The notes under the pieces were generated by a model. The model made no database searches and was not told where the DNA came from. It worked only from the letters and a program-made list of their open reading frames with translations. Positions 54,678-63,269 of a stretch of DNA of 64,000 nucleotides are shown here, piece by piece. A program made the position numbers and the translations under genes. Positions within the stretch are counted from its first letter, which is position 1; each line of letters starts with the position of its first letter. The DNA is from CBDANW01 sp965197825 (GTDB taxonomy: Bacteria; Acidobacteriota; Vicinamibacteria; Marinacidobacterales; DATDRI01), in the NCBI GenBank assembly GCA_965197825.1, contig CBDANW010000002.1, positions 558,001 to 622,000 on the forward strand, in the 5' to 3' direction.

Positions 54678-55973
54678 TTAGGCAGCAAACTCATCGCTGT
54701 CAAGAGATTTCTGTTTGCTTCTAAGCGCGTGAACGAGAGCGCCCATATGGCGATAGCCTTTGATACGCCGGAACTTTTTCTGCGCGGTGACGACGCCAAG
54801 AGCGGTCCATCGGCGAACCATGGAAGGACTCTACCAACGCTTGACGTTTCTCGATACTCTGCGAATGGTTCCGTTGAGATTCTCAATGGCGTTCGTCGTG
54901 GCAAGAGACTGGCGAAGTAAGGCGGGCAGCGCGAGCTTCACGACCGTGAGTGTCTCTTCCATCCCTTCACGAAGGCTTCCGGCAGCTTCGTCGTAGCCGT
55001 TTCGCTCGAGCCACGACACCAATGCCTGAAGTCGCTTGCGCGCCTTGTCGGCACTCTTGCACTTGTAGGCTTCCTTCATCGTCTGGAGCACGTAGGCGTG
55101 ACGAGACTTGGGAAGGTACGAGCGAAGATTCCGGAGTTTATGGATCTGGCACCTTCGGATGACCGCGAGGTCCCCCAAAACGTCGACGAGTGCCTTGCGG
55201 ATGCCTTTGCCTCCGTCCACTACGCAGAGAATCGACTCATCGACGCGCAAGCCTCGCTCGAGAAGGTCCTGCAACATCGCGGTGCACACCCGAGAGTTCT
55301 CCGTCGAGCCCAGCCATATACCCAGGGGCACCTTCGTTCCATCTATTGTGATACCGAGAGTTACGACGACGGTCTGTCCGGCCACCTCAAGGCCATCCAG
55401 CATCAGTGCCGCAAGCTCGAACTCCTCTAGCCGCCGAGACAGGTATTCCTCGAGCTTCTTAGTCGTCTGGCTCACGAGGTGACGGCTGGCGGCACTCTTA
55501 CTCGTGCCACGAGACTTCAACTTGGCCGCGGGTTTGTCCAGACTCGATTCGTAATTTCGGGTCGATACCCCCACCAAGATCTGATTCAACACTCGCTCTG
55601 GAAGCGGGTCTTCTTCGCGGAAGGCTTCGAAGTGTGGAAGCGACGCCTCCTCGCCCGACTTCGAGCGAACTCGAGGTCGCGACACTTGGATGCGACGACC
55701 ACCGAAGCTCAGCTCTCCGTTCGTGCTCCCACAGTGGTTATGAGTTCGCTCCTTCTCGTGCTTGCCCTTGAGCCCCGCGATCTCCTCGGCGTCCTCTCTG
55801 AGCAGTAGGTGCAGAGCTGTCAGTCCTTGCTCGTACACCCATTCCGTCAGATCCGCCTTCGTGGCCGCGATCCCAGCTATCATCGGTAGCAGTATCTGAC
55901 CGACTTGGCCAACTACCTTGCCCGTAGGCGAGTGCGTTTGCTTTCTTACTGGCTTCTTCGATTTCCTAGGCAT
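54678..55973 (-). pseudogene. IS256-family transposase, copy D, nonsense codon
   Basis: This is the 431-codon gene of copy C with TAG at 54831-54833 in place of Lys 381. The truncated 380-residue product keeps all three catalytic acids but lacks the last 50 residues. The same change is in copy A. The reading frame is otherwise intact, so suppression or complementation by copy C is the only way it could be mobile. Confidence 0.92.
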
Positions 55974-56096
55974 TGGTGGCTCCTTGTCCCCCTCTGGAGA
56001 CGGTTTATTGGCAGACCTATTCTTAGGCCGGCCAAGGAGCCGCCGCTACACCAAATTCAACATCCTGGGCTTGATCCGGTTTCGTAGACGGTTTAG

Positions 56097-56998
56097 TTAA
56101 GCTGGCGAAGTCCTCATCCGTCGTTCAAACTCGGCCGGACTGACCTGGCCGAGGGTCGAGTGTCGTCGTCTCTGGTTGTAGAATACCTCGATGAAGTCGA
56201 AGAGGGCCATCTTGGCCTCGCCGCAACTTAGGAAATGCTCCCCAAGCTCGTGCTCGACTGTGGAGAACCAGCTCTCGATGACGGCGTTGTCGTAGCAGTT
56301 GCCCCGTCGGCTCATGCTCCCGGTCATGCCATGCGTCTCAAGGAGACGTTGGTAGTCTTTGCTGGCATACGGACTGCCCTGATCGGAGTGATGCAAGAGC
56401 CCTGCGGCCGGTTGGCGACGTTTCAGTGCCATCCGCAACGCCTTGATAACCAGGTGACGGTCGTTAATAGCACTTACGGCCCACCCAACGAGGAATCGCG
56501 AGTAGAGGTCGAGGAGCGCCGCGAGATAAAGCTTCCCGCCGCTGCCGATCACGAACTCGGTCGTGTCCCCGACCCACCGTTGGTTCGGCGCATCGGCGAC
56601 GAAGTCTTGCCCGAGCACATTGGCCGCGACGGGCTGGCCATGACCGCTTACCGTCGTGCGCTTGAAGCGTTTGCGTACTCGAGCAATGAGGCCTTCTGCC
56701 TGTTTCAACCGAATCACCCGCTTCCGACTCACTCGGTACCCCTGCTCGTGCAGGTCGTGATGAATCCGCGGACTCCCATAGGTGCGGCGACTCGCCTCAT
56801 GGGAGGCACGAATCAACACGCGCAACTGGCGGTCCCGGCGCGCGTGGGCCGACGGCGGCCGACGTGCCCAGGCATAAAAGCCACTCCGAGAGACGTTGAG
56901 AATCTGACACAGGTGAGCGACCGGTACGGTGGCCTTCTCCGCCTGGATGAACGCGAATCTTACTCGCTCTCCCTCGCGAAGAAGGCCGCGGCTTTTTT
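56097..56998 (-). CDS. IS3-family transposase OrfB (integrase-type catalytic part)
   Basis: After the frameshift site the -1 frame reads on as VRFAFIQAEKATVPVAHLCQ and SRSGFYAWA, then YGSPRIHHDLHEQGYRVSRKRV and the rve core: VGDTTEFVIG (Asp), LLHHSDQGSPYAS (Asp) and NAVIESWFSTVEHE (Glu). It finishes with YNQRRRHSTLGQVSPAEFE. A stand-alone start at TTG 56825 would lack the helix-turn-helix supplied by OrfA, so the OrfAB fusion is the likely transposase. Confidence 0.92.
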
Positions 56999-57277
56999 TA
57001 AAACGTCGCGCTCCACCCGCAACCGCCGATTCTCTTTGCGGAGCCGCCGAAGCTCCTCGCGTTCCACGCCCGTCAAGCCCGTCCGGCCCTTCGTCCGATC
57101 GGCCCGGGCCTGACGGACCCAGTTGCGAAACGCCGATTCGGTGAGGTCAAGCTCCCGGGCCACCCGACCCACGCTCTGGCCCTCATCAAGCACCAGCCGG
57201 ACCGCGCCTGCCTTAAACTCGTCATCAAACTCCCGGCGGGGTCGCCGGGGCTGCGTTGTCTTTGCCATTGTGGACAT
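56960..57277 (-). CDS. IS3-family OrfA with programmed -1 frameshift site
   Basis: The 105-residue helix-turn-helix protein (RREFDDEFKAGAVRLVLDEGQ, VARELDLTESAFRNWVRQ) ends in a leucine-zipper-like region (REELRRLRKENRRLRVERDVLKK). On the minus strand a run of seven A (56993-56999) lies inside TTAAAAAAAGC, within the overlap with orfB. It is a typical IS3 slippery site for making the OrfAB fusion. Confidence 0.92.
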   Translation of the reverse strand: MSTMAKTTQPRRPRREFDDEFKAGAVRLVLDEGQSVGRVARELDLTESAFRNWVRQARADRTKGRTGLTGVEREELRRLRKENRRLRVERDVLKKAAAFFARESE

Positions 57278-57411
57278 CGTATCCGCCTTTCAGAAAGTGT
57301 CCACGAAACTGGATCAAGCCCATCCGGCGGGACATCCCCGGTGAGTTGCCGCATTGCCATTGGGGGCCCGACCCCTATACGATTGCCCCTTCTTCAGTCA
57401 GGAGAGAAGAC

Positions 57412-58431
57412 ATGCAACTAGGAATGATCGGCCTCGGTAGGATGGGCGCCGGAATGGTACGTCGTCTCATGAAGGATGGACACGAATGCGTGGTCTGGGA
57501 CCGAAACGCGGAAGCCGTGAAGAAGTTGGAGGCCGACGGAGCGGTCGGGGCGTTCACACTCGAAGAGTTCGTGCAAAAACTGGCCAAGCCCCGCGCGGCC
57601 TGGATGATGGTGCCGGCCGGTGTCGTCGATCAGGTTCTCGAAACCTTGGTGCCATTACTCGACAAGAATGACATCGCGATCGACGGTGGCAACTCCCACT
57701 ACCAGGATGACATCCGCCGGGCCCGCGACCTGGAAGCCACGGGCATTCACTATGTGGACGTCGGAACCAGCGGAGGCGTCTGGGGCCTCGAGCGGGGTTT
57801 TTGTCAAATGATCGGCGGGGAGGACAAAGTCGTCCAGCATTTGGACTCCATTTTTTCTTCGTTGGCGCCCGGTATCACCGTGGCGCCGCGCACGGCGGGT
57901 CGGGAGAACGTCGCCGGCACTGCCGAGCAAGGCTACTTACACTGCGGGCCGAGCGGCGCCGGACACTTCGTCAAGATGGTCCACAACGGAATCGAGTACG
58001 GGTTGATGGCGGCCTACGCGGAAGGTTTCAACATTCTGAAGAATGCGAACGTCGGCAAACGGGAGCAAACCGCGGACGCCGAAACGACTCCTCTCAAGCA
58101 TCCCGAGCACTATCAATACGATCTCCATTTAACCGACATTTCTGAACTGTGGCGCCGAGGAAGCGTCATCACATCCTGGCTACTGGATCTTACCGCCAGC
58201 GCTCTACTGGAGGACCCGAAGTTGTCGGCCTACGCCGGTCGTGTCTCGGACTCGGGAGAGGGCCGGTGGACGATCCAAGCGGCAATCGACGAATCGGTCC
58301 CGGCACACGTCCTCACCGCTTCCCTTTACGATCGGTTTAGCTCTCGAGGCAAAGCCGAGTTCGCCAATCAAGTCCTGTCCGCCATGCGGCATGGTTTTGG
58401 CGGGCACACCGAGAAGAAAGCCAGCCATTGA
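57412..58431 (+). CDS. gnd: 6-phosphogluconate dehydrogenase, short (NAD-type) form
   Basis: It decarboxylates 6-phosphogluconate to ribulose-5-phosphate. The Rossmann motif GLGRMGAGM is near residue 7, and GGNSHYQDD, DVGTSGGVWGLERGFC, GAGHFVKMVHNGIEYG with the catalytic Lys, and SDSGEGRW follow. The 339 residues match the short branch, which usually prefers NAD. ATG 57412 follows GGAGAGAAG. pgl starts four bases after the stop. The composite IS structure ends 64 bases upstream of its start. Confidence 0.94.
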   Translation: MQLGMIGLGRMGAGMVRRLMKDGHECVVWDRNAEAVKKLEADGAVGAFTLEEFVQKLAKPRAAWMMVPAGVVDQVLETLVPLLDKNDIAIDGGNSHYQDDIRRARDLEATGIHYVDVGTSGGVWGLERGFCQMIGGEDKVVQHLDSIFSSLAPGITVAPRTAGRENVAGTAEQGYLHCGPSGAGHFVKMVHNGIEYGLMAAYAEGFNILKNANVGKREQTADAETTPLKHPEHYQYDLHLTDISELWRRGSVITSWLLDLTASALLEDPKLSAYAGRVSDSGEGRWTIQAAIDESVPAHVLTASLYDRFSSRGKAEFANQVLSAMRHGFGGHTEKKASH

Positions 58432-58435
58432 TCTC

Positions 58436-59134
58436 ATGAAGGTCGAGATCCATCCCGACGTCGATGCGGTAGCGAAACGAGGCGCCGAGTTCGTCGCCGC
58501 CGAGGCTCGCCGCGTCGTTTCCCAGCGAGATCGTTTCACGCTCGCCCTGAGCGGTGGGAGCACTCCCTGGCTGATGATCCGAGCCCTCGTCGAGGAGGAC
58601 ATTCCATGGAAACAGGTACACGTCCTCCAGGTCGACGAACGTGTTGTCCCAGACGGCCATCCCGATCGCAATCTGACGCATCTCGGCGAGAACCTCCTTT
58701 CCACGTCTGGACTGCCAGACGATCACCTGCACGCCATGCAAGTCGGTGAGGAGAATCTCGAAGACGCCGCCCAGACCTACGCGCGCATCCTCGAAGAGCT
58801 GGCCGGCTCCCCTCCCGCCCTCGATCTGGTTCACCTTGGCCTGGGGCTCGATGGGCACACCGCCTCGCTGGTTCCGAGGGATCCGGTCCTCCATGTTCGG
58901 GACACCTACGTGTCTCCGACCGACAGCTACCTCGGGCGCCGCCGCATGACCCTCACCTATCCAACGCTCAATCGCGCGCGGCGATTGCTCTGGCTCGTGA
59001 CCGGAAAAAACAAAGCACAGATGGTTCGGCGACTGTGCGACGGCGACGAAAGTATCCCCGCCGGCCGGGTAGCCAGTGACCAAGCGTTACTGATAGCCGA
59101 TCGCGCCGCCGCCAGCGAGCTCGACCGCTCCTGA
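58436..59134 (+). CDS. pgl: 6-phosphogluconolactonase
   Basis: This 232-residue enzyme hydrolyses 6-phosphogluconolactone, the step just before gnd. Family segments are FTLALSGGSTPWLMIRAL, QVDERVVPDGHPDRN, LGLGLDGHTASLVP and RRLLWLVTGKNKAQ. It starts at ATG 58436; the longer open frame lies over gnd. The gene pair forms the oxidative pentose phosphate branch, without zwf in the window. Confidence 0.93.
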   Translation: MKVEIHPDVDAVAKRGAEFVAAEARRVVSQRDRFTLALSGGSTPWLMIRALVEEDIPWKQVHVLQVDERVVPDGHPDRNLTHLGENLLSTSGLPDDHLHAMQVGEENLEDAAQTYARILEELAGSPPALDLVHLGLGLDGHTASLVPRDPVLHVRDTYVSPTDSYLGRRRMTLTYPTLNRARRLLWLVTGKNKAQMVRRLCDGDESIPAGRVASDQALLIADRAAASELDRS

Positions 59135-59685
59135 TGGGCTTAGCGCATCGAAGAAGCAGATATAATGCGGCGGTGAAGTGGTTCGACAGGCAATTCGCAT
59201 TCAACCTTCCGGTCGAGCTGTACGGTCACCTGACGATACGTTTGAGGGGCACAGCCCCTCGGTTGGAAGAACTGACCCGCCACCTCTCACAACCCGTTTT
59301 GGCGACCAAGTCCGGCGATCAATGGTCGATCCAGGAAAACGTCGGACACCTCCTCGATCTTGAGCCGCTATGGCAGTCTCGTCTGATCGATTTCCTGGAT
59401 GGAAAAGAGACGCTCACGCCGGCGGACCTGGAGAATCGCAAGACTCATGAAGCGCATCACAACAAGACGCCGCCGGGTATTCTCTTGAAGAGCTTTCGCC
59501 AGGCCCGAGAGCGTCTCGTGGAACGACTCGAGCAGCTCCCTCCCGAAGCATTTGGGAAAACGTCTCGGCACCCAAGGCTCGGAGCCCCAATGCGTCTCAT
59601 CGACTTGCTGGAGTTCATCGCGGAGCACGACGACCATCATTTGGCACGCATATGGGAGCTGAGGCGCCAGCAACAAGCCGGCTGA
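59134..59685 (+). CDS. DinB-like four-helix protein
   Basis: The pattern is of the DinB/YfiT metal-binding helical bundle: WSIQENVGHLLDLEPLWQSRL with the first His, THEAHHNKTPPG, and LLEFIAEHDDHHLARIWEL with the last His pair. These are often thiol-dependent transferases or of unknown role. The ATG at 59134 overlaps the pgl stop. A GTG at 59173 lies seven bases after a perfect TATAAT (59161-59166) and may be used by a leaderless transcript. Confidence 0.8.
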   Translation: MGLAHRRSRYNAAVKWFDRQFAFNLPVELYGHLTIRLRGTAPRLEELTRHLSQPVLATKSGDQWSIQENVGHLLDLEPLWQSRLIDFLDGKETLTPADLENRKTHEAHHNKTPPGILLKSFRQARERLVERLEQLPPEAFGKTSRHPRLGAPMRLIDLLEFIAEHDDHHLARIWELRRQQQAG

Positions 59686-59738
59686 GGCTCCCGAGAGGTC
59701 TACACCGATCCGCGCGCTGTGACATCATCCTCGACCCG

Positions 59739-60665
59739 ATGACCACTCCTCCCCCTATCTGCGTGCAAGGACTGACCAAGAGCTATGGCAGCTTCGAAGC
59801 CGTGCGAGGCATCGATTTCGAGGTTCACCCAGGCGAAGTCTTCGGACTTCTCGGCCCCAACGGGGCGGGTAAAACCACGACCGTCGAAGTCCTGGAGGGC
59901 TTGCGTCCTCGCAACGGGGGCGACGTCACGGTTTTTGGTTTCGACCCCGAAGTGCAGAGTCGCAAGCTCAAGGATCGCATCGGTGCTTGCCTGCAGTCGA
60001 CCAACTTGCCCGACAAGATCCGAGTCGGTGAAGCGCTCGCCTTGTTCTCCGATCTCTATTCGCGCCACCAGGACGCCAAGACTCTCTTGGCGCGGCTAGA
60101 GCTGGAGGACAAACGAAACAGCTTTTACTCCGAGCTCTCCGGCGGCCAGAAGCAACGTTTGGCGCTAGCTCTCGCTCTCATCAACGATCCCCAAGTCTTG
60201 TTTCTGGACGAGCCGACGGCCGGGCTGGATCCGCAGGCCCGGCACGAGATTCATGGCCTGATTCAAGATCTCCGTCGCGACAACCGAACCATCCTACTGA
60301 CGACGCACTATATCGAAGAAGCCGAGAAACTCTGCGACCGCGTCGCGATCATCGACGAAGGCCGTATCATTGCCATAGGAACACCCCAGGAGATAAGCGA
60401 CCAAACTGTGGGGCATTCCTTCATCCAGATCCATAGCGAACAGGACCTTCCCTCCGACATGCCAGAGTTCGAGTCGGCGGAGCAGATCACGGTCGCCCCC
60501 GACCGCAGGAGCCTCGTCGTGCACTCCGCTCGCCCGGCACGCACGCTGGTCGATCTCGTCAAATGGTTGGATCAGCACGGTGTCGAGCTATCCGACGTGC
60601 GACTCAAACGCCCCACGCTCGAAGACGTCTTCATCGAGATGACCGGCAGGAAGCTGAGAGATTGA
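59739..60665 (+). CDS. ABC transporter ATP-binding protein (ABC-2 type exporter)
   Basis: Walker A GPNGAGKTT is at residues 39-47, the signature LSGGQKQRLALA near 137, and Walker B VLFLDEPTAGLDP follows with the switch His in LLTTHYIEEAE. The C-terminal DUF4162-like extension (residues 225-308) is common in drug or lipid exporters. ATG 59739 is used; the upstream open frame overlaps the DinB gene. The permease starts inside its stop codon. Confidence 0.93.
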   Translation: MTTPPPICVQGLTKSYGSFEAVRGIDFEVHPGEVFGLLGPNGAGKTTTVEVLEGLRPRNGGDVTVFGFDPEVQSRKLKDRIGACLQSTNLPDKIRVGEALALFSDLYSRHQDAKTLLARLELEDKRNSFYSELSGGQKQRLALALALINDPQVLFLDEPTAGLDPQARHEIHGLIQDLRRDNRTILLTTHYIEEAEKLCDRVAIIDEGRIIAIGTPQEISDQTVGHSFIQIHSEQDLPSDMPEFESAEQITVAPDRRSLVVHSARPARTLVDLVKWLDQHGVELSDVRLKRPTLEDVFIEMTGRKLRD

Positions 60666-61576
60666 GAGCCTACCTCGCCCTCATCAAGGTCGATCTCAAG
60701 CTCGCCCTCCGGAACAAGTCCGTCCTCTTCTTCAACTACCTGTTCCCTCTAATCTTCTTTTTTGCGTTTGCCCAGTTTCTTGACGACGGGAGCGGCGGAA
60801 GAGTTTCCTACATCGTGAGCATGGTTCTGGTGCTGGGAATCCTCGGCAACGGCTTGTTCGGCGCAGGCATGAGAGCCGTGCAGGAGCGAGAGGCCAACGT
60901 CCTTCGACGCTTCAAAGTTGCACCCATATCTCCGCTCCCCATCCTGGTCGCGTCGATGGTCACCGGCTGGGTGCTCTACCTACCCTCGGTCGCCCTGGTT
61001 CTAGGACTGGCCTATTTCCTTTACGGAATGGCGCTGCCGGACCGCTTGTTCACCCTCTTCGTGCTCATCTCGATCGGAGTGGTCGCCTTCCGCGCCATCG
61101 GGTTGATCATAGCGGCAGTGGCGAACTCCGTCCAAGAGAGCAACATACTCATCCAGTCACTGTACATGCCGATGCTGTTTCTCAGCGGAGCGACCTTCCC
61201 GATGAGCATGCTGCCTGGTTGGGCTCAGATCACGGCGCAGTACCTTCCCGCGTCGTACTTGGTGACGGGTTTCCAGGGCGTGTTCTACCGCGACGAATCG
61301 CTGTTCGAGAGCTGGCCCGCGATCCTTGCGTTGACCGCGACGGTTTTCCTGGCAACTTTCGTTTCCATGCAATTGTTTCGCTGGGAAAAAGAGGAGCGGA
61401 TCCGTGGCTCGGCAAAGTTATGGGTGCTGGCAGTCCTGGTACCTTTTGTCGCCCTCGGCGCCTACCAAATGTGGAGCCGTGAGAACATCGCCAAGGCCGA
61501 AGGATTGTGGCTCGATCTGGATCGCTGGGAGCAGCCGGCGTCCCCAAACGGTAGCGAGCCGCCCATCGAGCCCTAG
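60662..61576 (+). CDS. ABC-2 type transporter permease
   Basis: This is the membrane half of the exporter, with about six spans: VLFFNYLFPLIFFFAFAQF, SMVLVLGILGNGLFGAGM, LPSVALVLGLAYFLYGM, LFVLISIGVVAFRAIGLIIAA and two more, plus the family MLPGWAQI..LPASYLVTGF region. It starts at TTG 60662 overlapping the ATPase stop (TTGA), giving 304 residues. The substrate is unknown. Confidence 0.9.
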   Translation: MRAYLALIKVDLKLALRNKSVLFFNYLFPLIFFFAFAQFLDDGSGGRVSYIVSMVLVLGILGNGLFGAGMRAVQEREANVLRRFKVAPISPLPILVASMVTGWVLYLPSVALVLGLAYFLYGMALPDRLFTLFVLISIGVVAFRAIGLIIAAVANSVQESNILIQSLYMPMLFLSGATFPMSMLPGWAQITAQYLPASYLVTGFQGVFYRDESLFESWPAILALTATVFLATFVSMQLFRWEKEERIRGSAKLWVLAVLVPFVALGAYQMWSRENIAKAEGLWLDLDRWEQPASPNGSEPPIEP

Positions 61577-61690
61577 CAGGCTGATGAAGAACTAAGGCTC
61601 AGCCTACGCGAGCGAAGCGAGCCCGGCGCGAATGCGCCGACGAAAGGGCCGGGCGAACGAGCGAAGAGCGAGTGAGCATTGAGACACTAG
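61577..61690 (+). repeat. Dispersed structured intergenic repeat, copy 2
   Basis: It begins right after the permease TAG as GCAGGCTGATGAA and continues with CCTACGCGAGCGAAGCGAGCCC and the hairpin GGCG-CGAAT-GCGCC. It ends with GAGTGAGCATTGAGACACTAG, where the IS630 element inserted. Copy 1 at 10617-10720 shares the order and the spacing of these blocks, and a partial third copy ends at 62945. Confidence 0.7.
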
Positions 61691-62796
61691 TGGACTGTAA
61701 CATTTAAGTATTTAGTTGTAATATCTCTCTCATGCGAGGGAGAGCCGTTGTGTTGACTCAAGCGGAACATAGGGAGCTTGGCAAACGAGTTTCGAGCCGT
61801 AGCGGTCGAGCGGATGACGCGCGGATCGCTCGGATGTTGCTCTTGCTGGCAGACGGTGCAAGCTATACGCAGGTGCAGCAGACGGTGGGCTGCACGGCGC
61901 CTTTTATCAGCAAGTGGAAACGCCGATTCTTGGAGGAGCGTCTGGCAGGTCTGTACGCGCGTCACGAGGGGCGTCCGATTCAAGTGCTCACGCCTCGGAT
62001 GGAAGCACGGATTCTTTCGTGGACGCAGAAAAAACCGACCGACGGCTCGACTCACTGGAGCACGCGTCGACTTGCGAAGAAGCTGGGAATCCATCACATG
62101 ATGGTGGCTCGCACTTGGAAAAAGCATGGTCTCCAACCACACCGAATTGAGCATTACAAGGCCTCCAACGATCCGGATTTCGAGACGAAGGCAGCGGATA
62201 TCATCGGTCTATATATGAATCCACCTCAGCACGCTGCGGTGTTTTGTATTGATGAGAAAACGGCGATCCAAGCCCTGGATCGACGGGACCCGATTTTGCC
62301 GTTGTCTCCCGGGCGGGCCGAGCGACACGGTTTCGAGTACGTCCGGCATGGAACGCTTTCTCTCTACGCCGCCTTCGACACGAAGACGGGGGTGGTTTTG
62401 GGCAAGACTGTCCGCCGCCATACCAGCCAGGAGTTCGTCGCCTTCTTGGAGCAGCTGGTTGCGAGCCAAAAGCGAAAGCGCGAAATACATGTCATCCTCG
62501 ACAATCTGTCGGCTCACAAGACCGCCAAGGTCGCACAGTTCCTCGAGGCCAACCCAAAAGTCCGACTCCACTTCACACCCACATATTCCTCCTGGCTGAA
62601 CAAAATCGAACTCTGGTTCTCCAAGATCGAGCGTGCCCTGATCCATCGAGGCGTGTTCACGTCAACCCACGACCTGACCCGCAAGATCATGCGCTACATT
62701 CGCAAGTACAACGAAGACCCCAAGCCCGTGAAGTGGACCTACAACGATCCGTCACGACGCATTAAAACCACTAAACGTTCAGTTGTTACAGTCTAC
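61690..62796 (+). mobile_element. IS630-family element, intact, flanked by TA
   Basis: The ends are inverted GTGGACTGTAAC and, in reverse complement, GTAGACTGTAAC. TA lies at 61688-61689 and 62797-62798, the duplication made by this family. The element is 1107 bp with a single full-length transposase gene and interrupts the end of structured repeat copy 2. Confidence 0.92.
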
Positions 62797-62799
62797 TAG
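61732..62799 (+). CDS. IS630-family transposase
   Basis: The 355 residues include a helix-turn-helix region (ADGASYTQVQQTVGCTAPFISKWKR) and a second winged-helix part. The DDE core has VFCIDEKTAIQAL (Asp), HVILDNLSAHKT (Asp) and YSSWLNKIELWFSKIERAL (Glu). The stop codon TAG at 62797-62799 is made by the duplicated TA plus the next host base. The frame is intact, unlike most IS genes here. Confidence 0.95.
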   Translation: MRGRAVVLTQAEHRELGKRVSSRSGRADDARIARMLLLLADGASYTQVQQTVGCTAPFISKWKRRFLEERLAGLYARHEGRPIQVLTPRMEARILSWTQKKPTDGSTHWSTRRLAKKLGIHHMMVARTWKKHGLQPHRIEHYKASNDPDFETKAADIIGLYMNPPQHAAVFCIDEKTAIQALDRRDPILPLSPGRAERHGFEYVRHGTLSLYAAFDTKTGVVLGKTVRRHTSQEFVAFLEQLVASQKRKREIHVILDNLSAHKTAKVAQFLEANPKVRLHFTPTYSSWLNKIELWFSKIERALIHRGVFTSTHDLTRKIMRYIRKYNEDPKPVKWTYNDPSRRIKTTKRSVVTVY

Positions 62800-62945
62800 A
62801 TGTCCCGCAGCCTCTGCGGAGGCGCGCGGGCTGGCCGCCAAATTGCGTGGTTGCTTTGACCGGAGCTAGCCAGGCGGCGGTGGAGCCCCTGGCTCCTGAT
62901 CAATGCGACCCTGCGAGCGTCGGGCAGTGAGCATTGAGACTCTAG
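62799..62945. repeat. Duplicated 3' end of the TPR gene and repeat fragment
   Basis: Just outside the IS630 right end, CCCGCAGCCTCTGC encodes RLRD on the minus strand and duplicates the last codons of the TPR pseudogene at 62942-62965. The stretch GTGAGCATTGAGACTCTAG (62926-62945) repeats the end of structured repeat copy 2. GGAGCC-CCT-GGCTCC at about 62882-62896 can form a hairpin. No gene is seen. Confidence 0.55.
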
Positions 62946-63243
62946 AGATCCCGCAGCCTCTGCTCCAGTTCCTCGGCTAGCTGGAAGTGGTTGTGAGCCC
63001 GCGCCGCTTCGGCACCATGACGGAACGCCCACCGAGCGTCTTTCTTCTTACCCAGCTTGGCGAGCGCGTCTCCCAGGGTCCGATAGGCCGCCAACTCGTC
63101 TTCCTGTAGCTTGACATAGACCTCACCGCCCCCTTGTAGTCTCCCGCGTGGTAGAGGTCGTCAGCCAGCATCTGGCGAGCCAGCGCGTCCTTGGGATCTT
63201 TTCGATCATCTCGCGCAGTGCCGCAATCCGAGCCTCACTCATT
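62942..63243 (-). pseudogene. Small TPR-repeat protein, two frameshifts
   Basis: From ATG 63241-63243 the minus strand reads MSEARIAALREMIEK. A lost base near 63195 then shifts to DALARQMLADDLYHAGDYKGA, and another near 63125 shifts to VYVKLQEDELAAYRTLGDAL and AKLGKKKDARWAFRHGAEAA, ending in LAEELEQRLRDL at 62942. Together this is a roughly 100-residue protein with two to three TPR units. Both shifts fall in G or A runs, so sequence errors are possible, but the duplicated 3' end beside it also suggests decay. Confidence 0.75.
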
Positions 63244-63269
63244 TCATCGATCGTAGCACCAAACCCTGT

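Larger units (their letters stand above)
56066..57322 (-). mobile_element. IS3-family element nested in IS256 copy D
   Basis: The ends are inverted TGGGCTTGATCC and GGATCAAGCCCA with extended similarity (GTTTCGTAGAC against GTTTCGTGGAC). TCC flanks both sides (56063-56065 and 57323-57325), the 3-bp duplication usual for IS3. Both open frames are intact and joined by a slippery site, so the element looks complete and possibly active. Confidence 0.92.
54620..57339 (-). mobile_element. IS256-family element, copy D, interrupted by an IS3 element
   Basis: The inner end starts GGGGATGTCCC at 54620 inside the DUF4338 gene. The outer end continues to 56065, is split by the IS3 element (56066-57322), and resumes through GGCGGGACATCCCC at 57326-57339. 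Without the IS3 the length is about 1460 bp, equal to copy B. The bases next to the inner end (TTTCAAAT) do not match those at the outer end (GGTGAGTT). Confidence 0.9.
50060..57347. mobile_element. Composite structure bounded by IS256 copies C and D with shared 8-bp target duplication
   Basis: GGTGAGTT occurs at 50060-50067, directly outside the right end of copy C, and again at 57340-57347, directly outside the left end of copy D. Neither copy has a matching repeat at its inner side. Between the outer ends (50068-57339, 7272 bp) lie copy C, an IS66-type module with a DruA-like gene, copy D and a nested IS3 element. This is the signature of a unit that moved as one, or of one insertion later expanded by recombination between IS256 copies. 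Confidence 0.8.
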
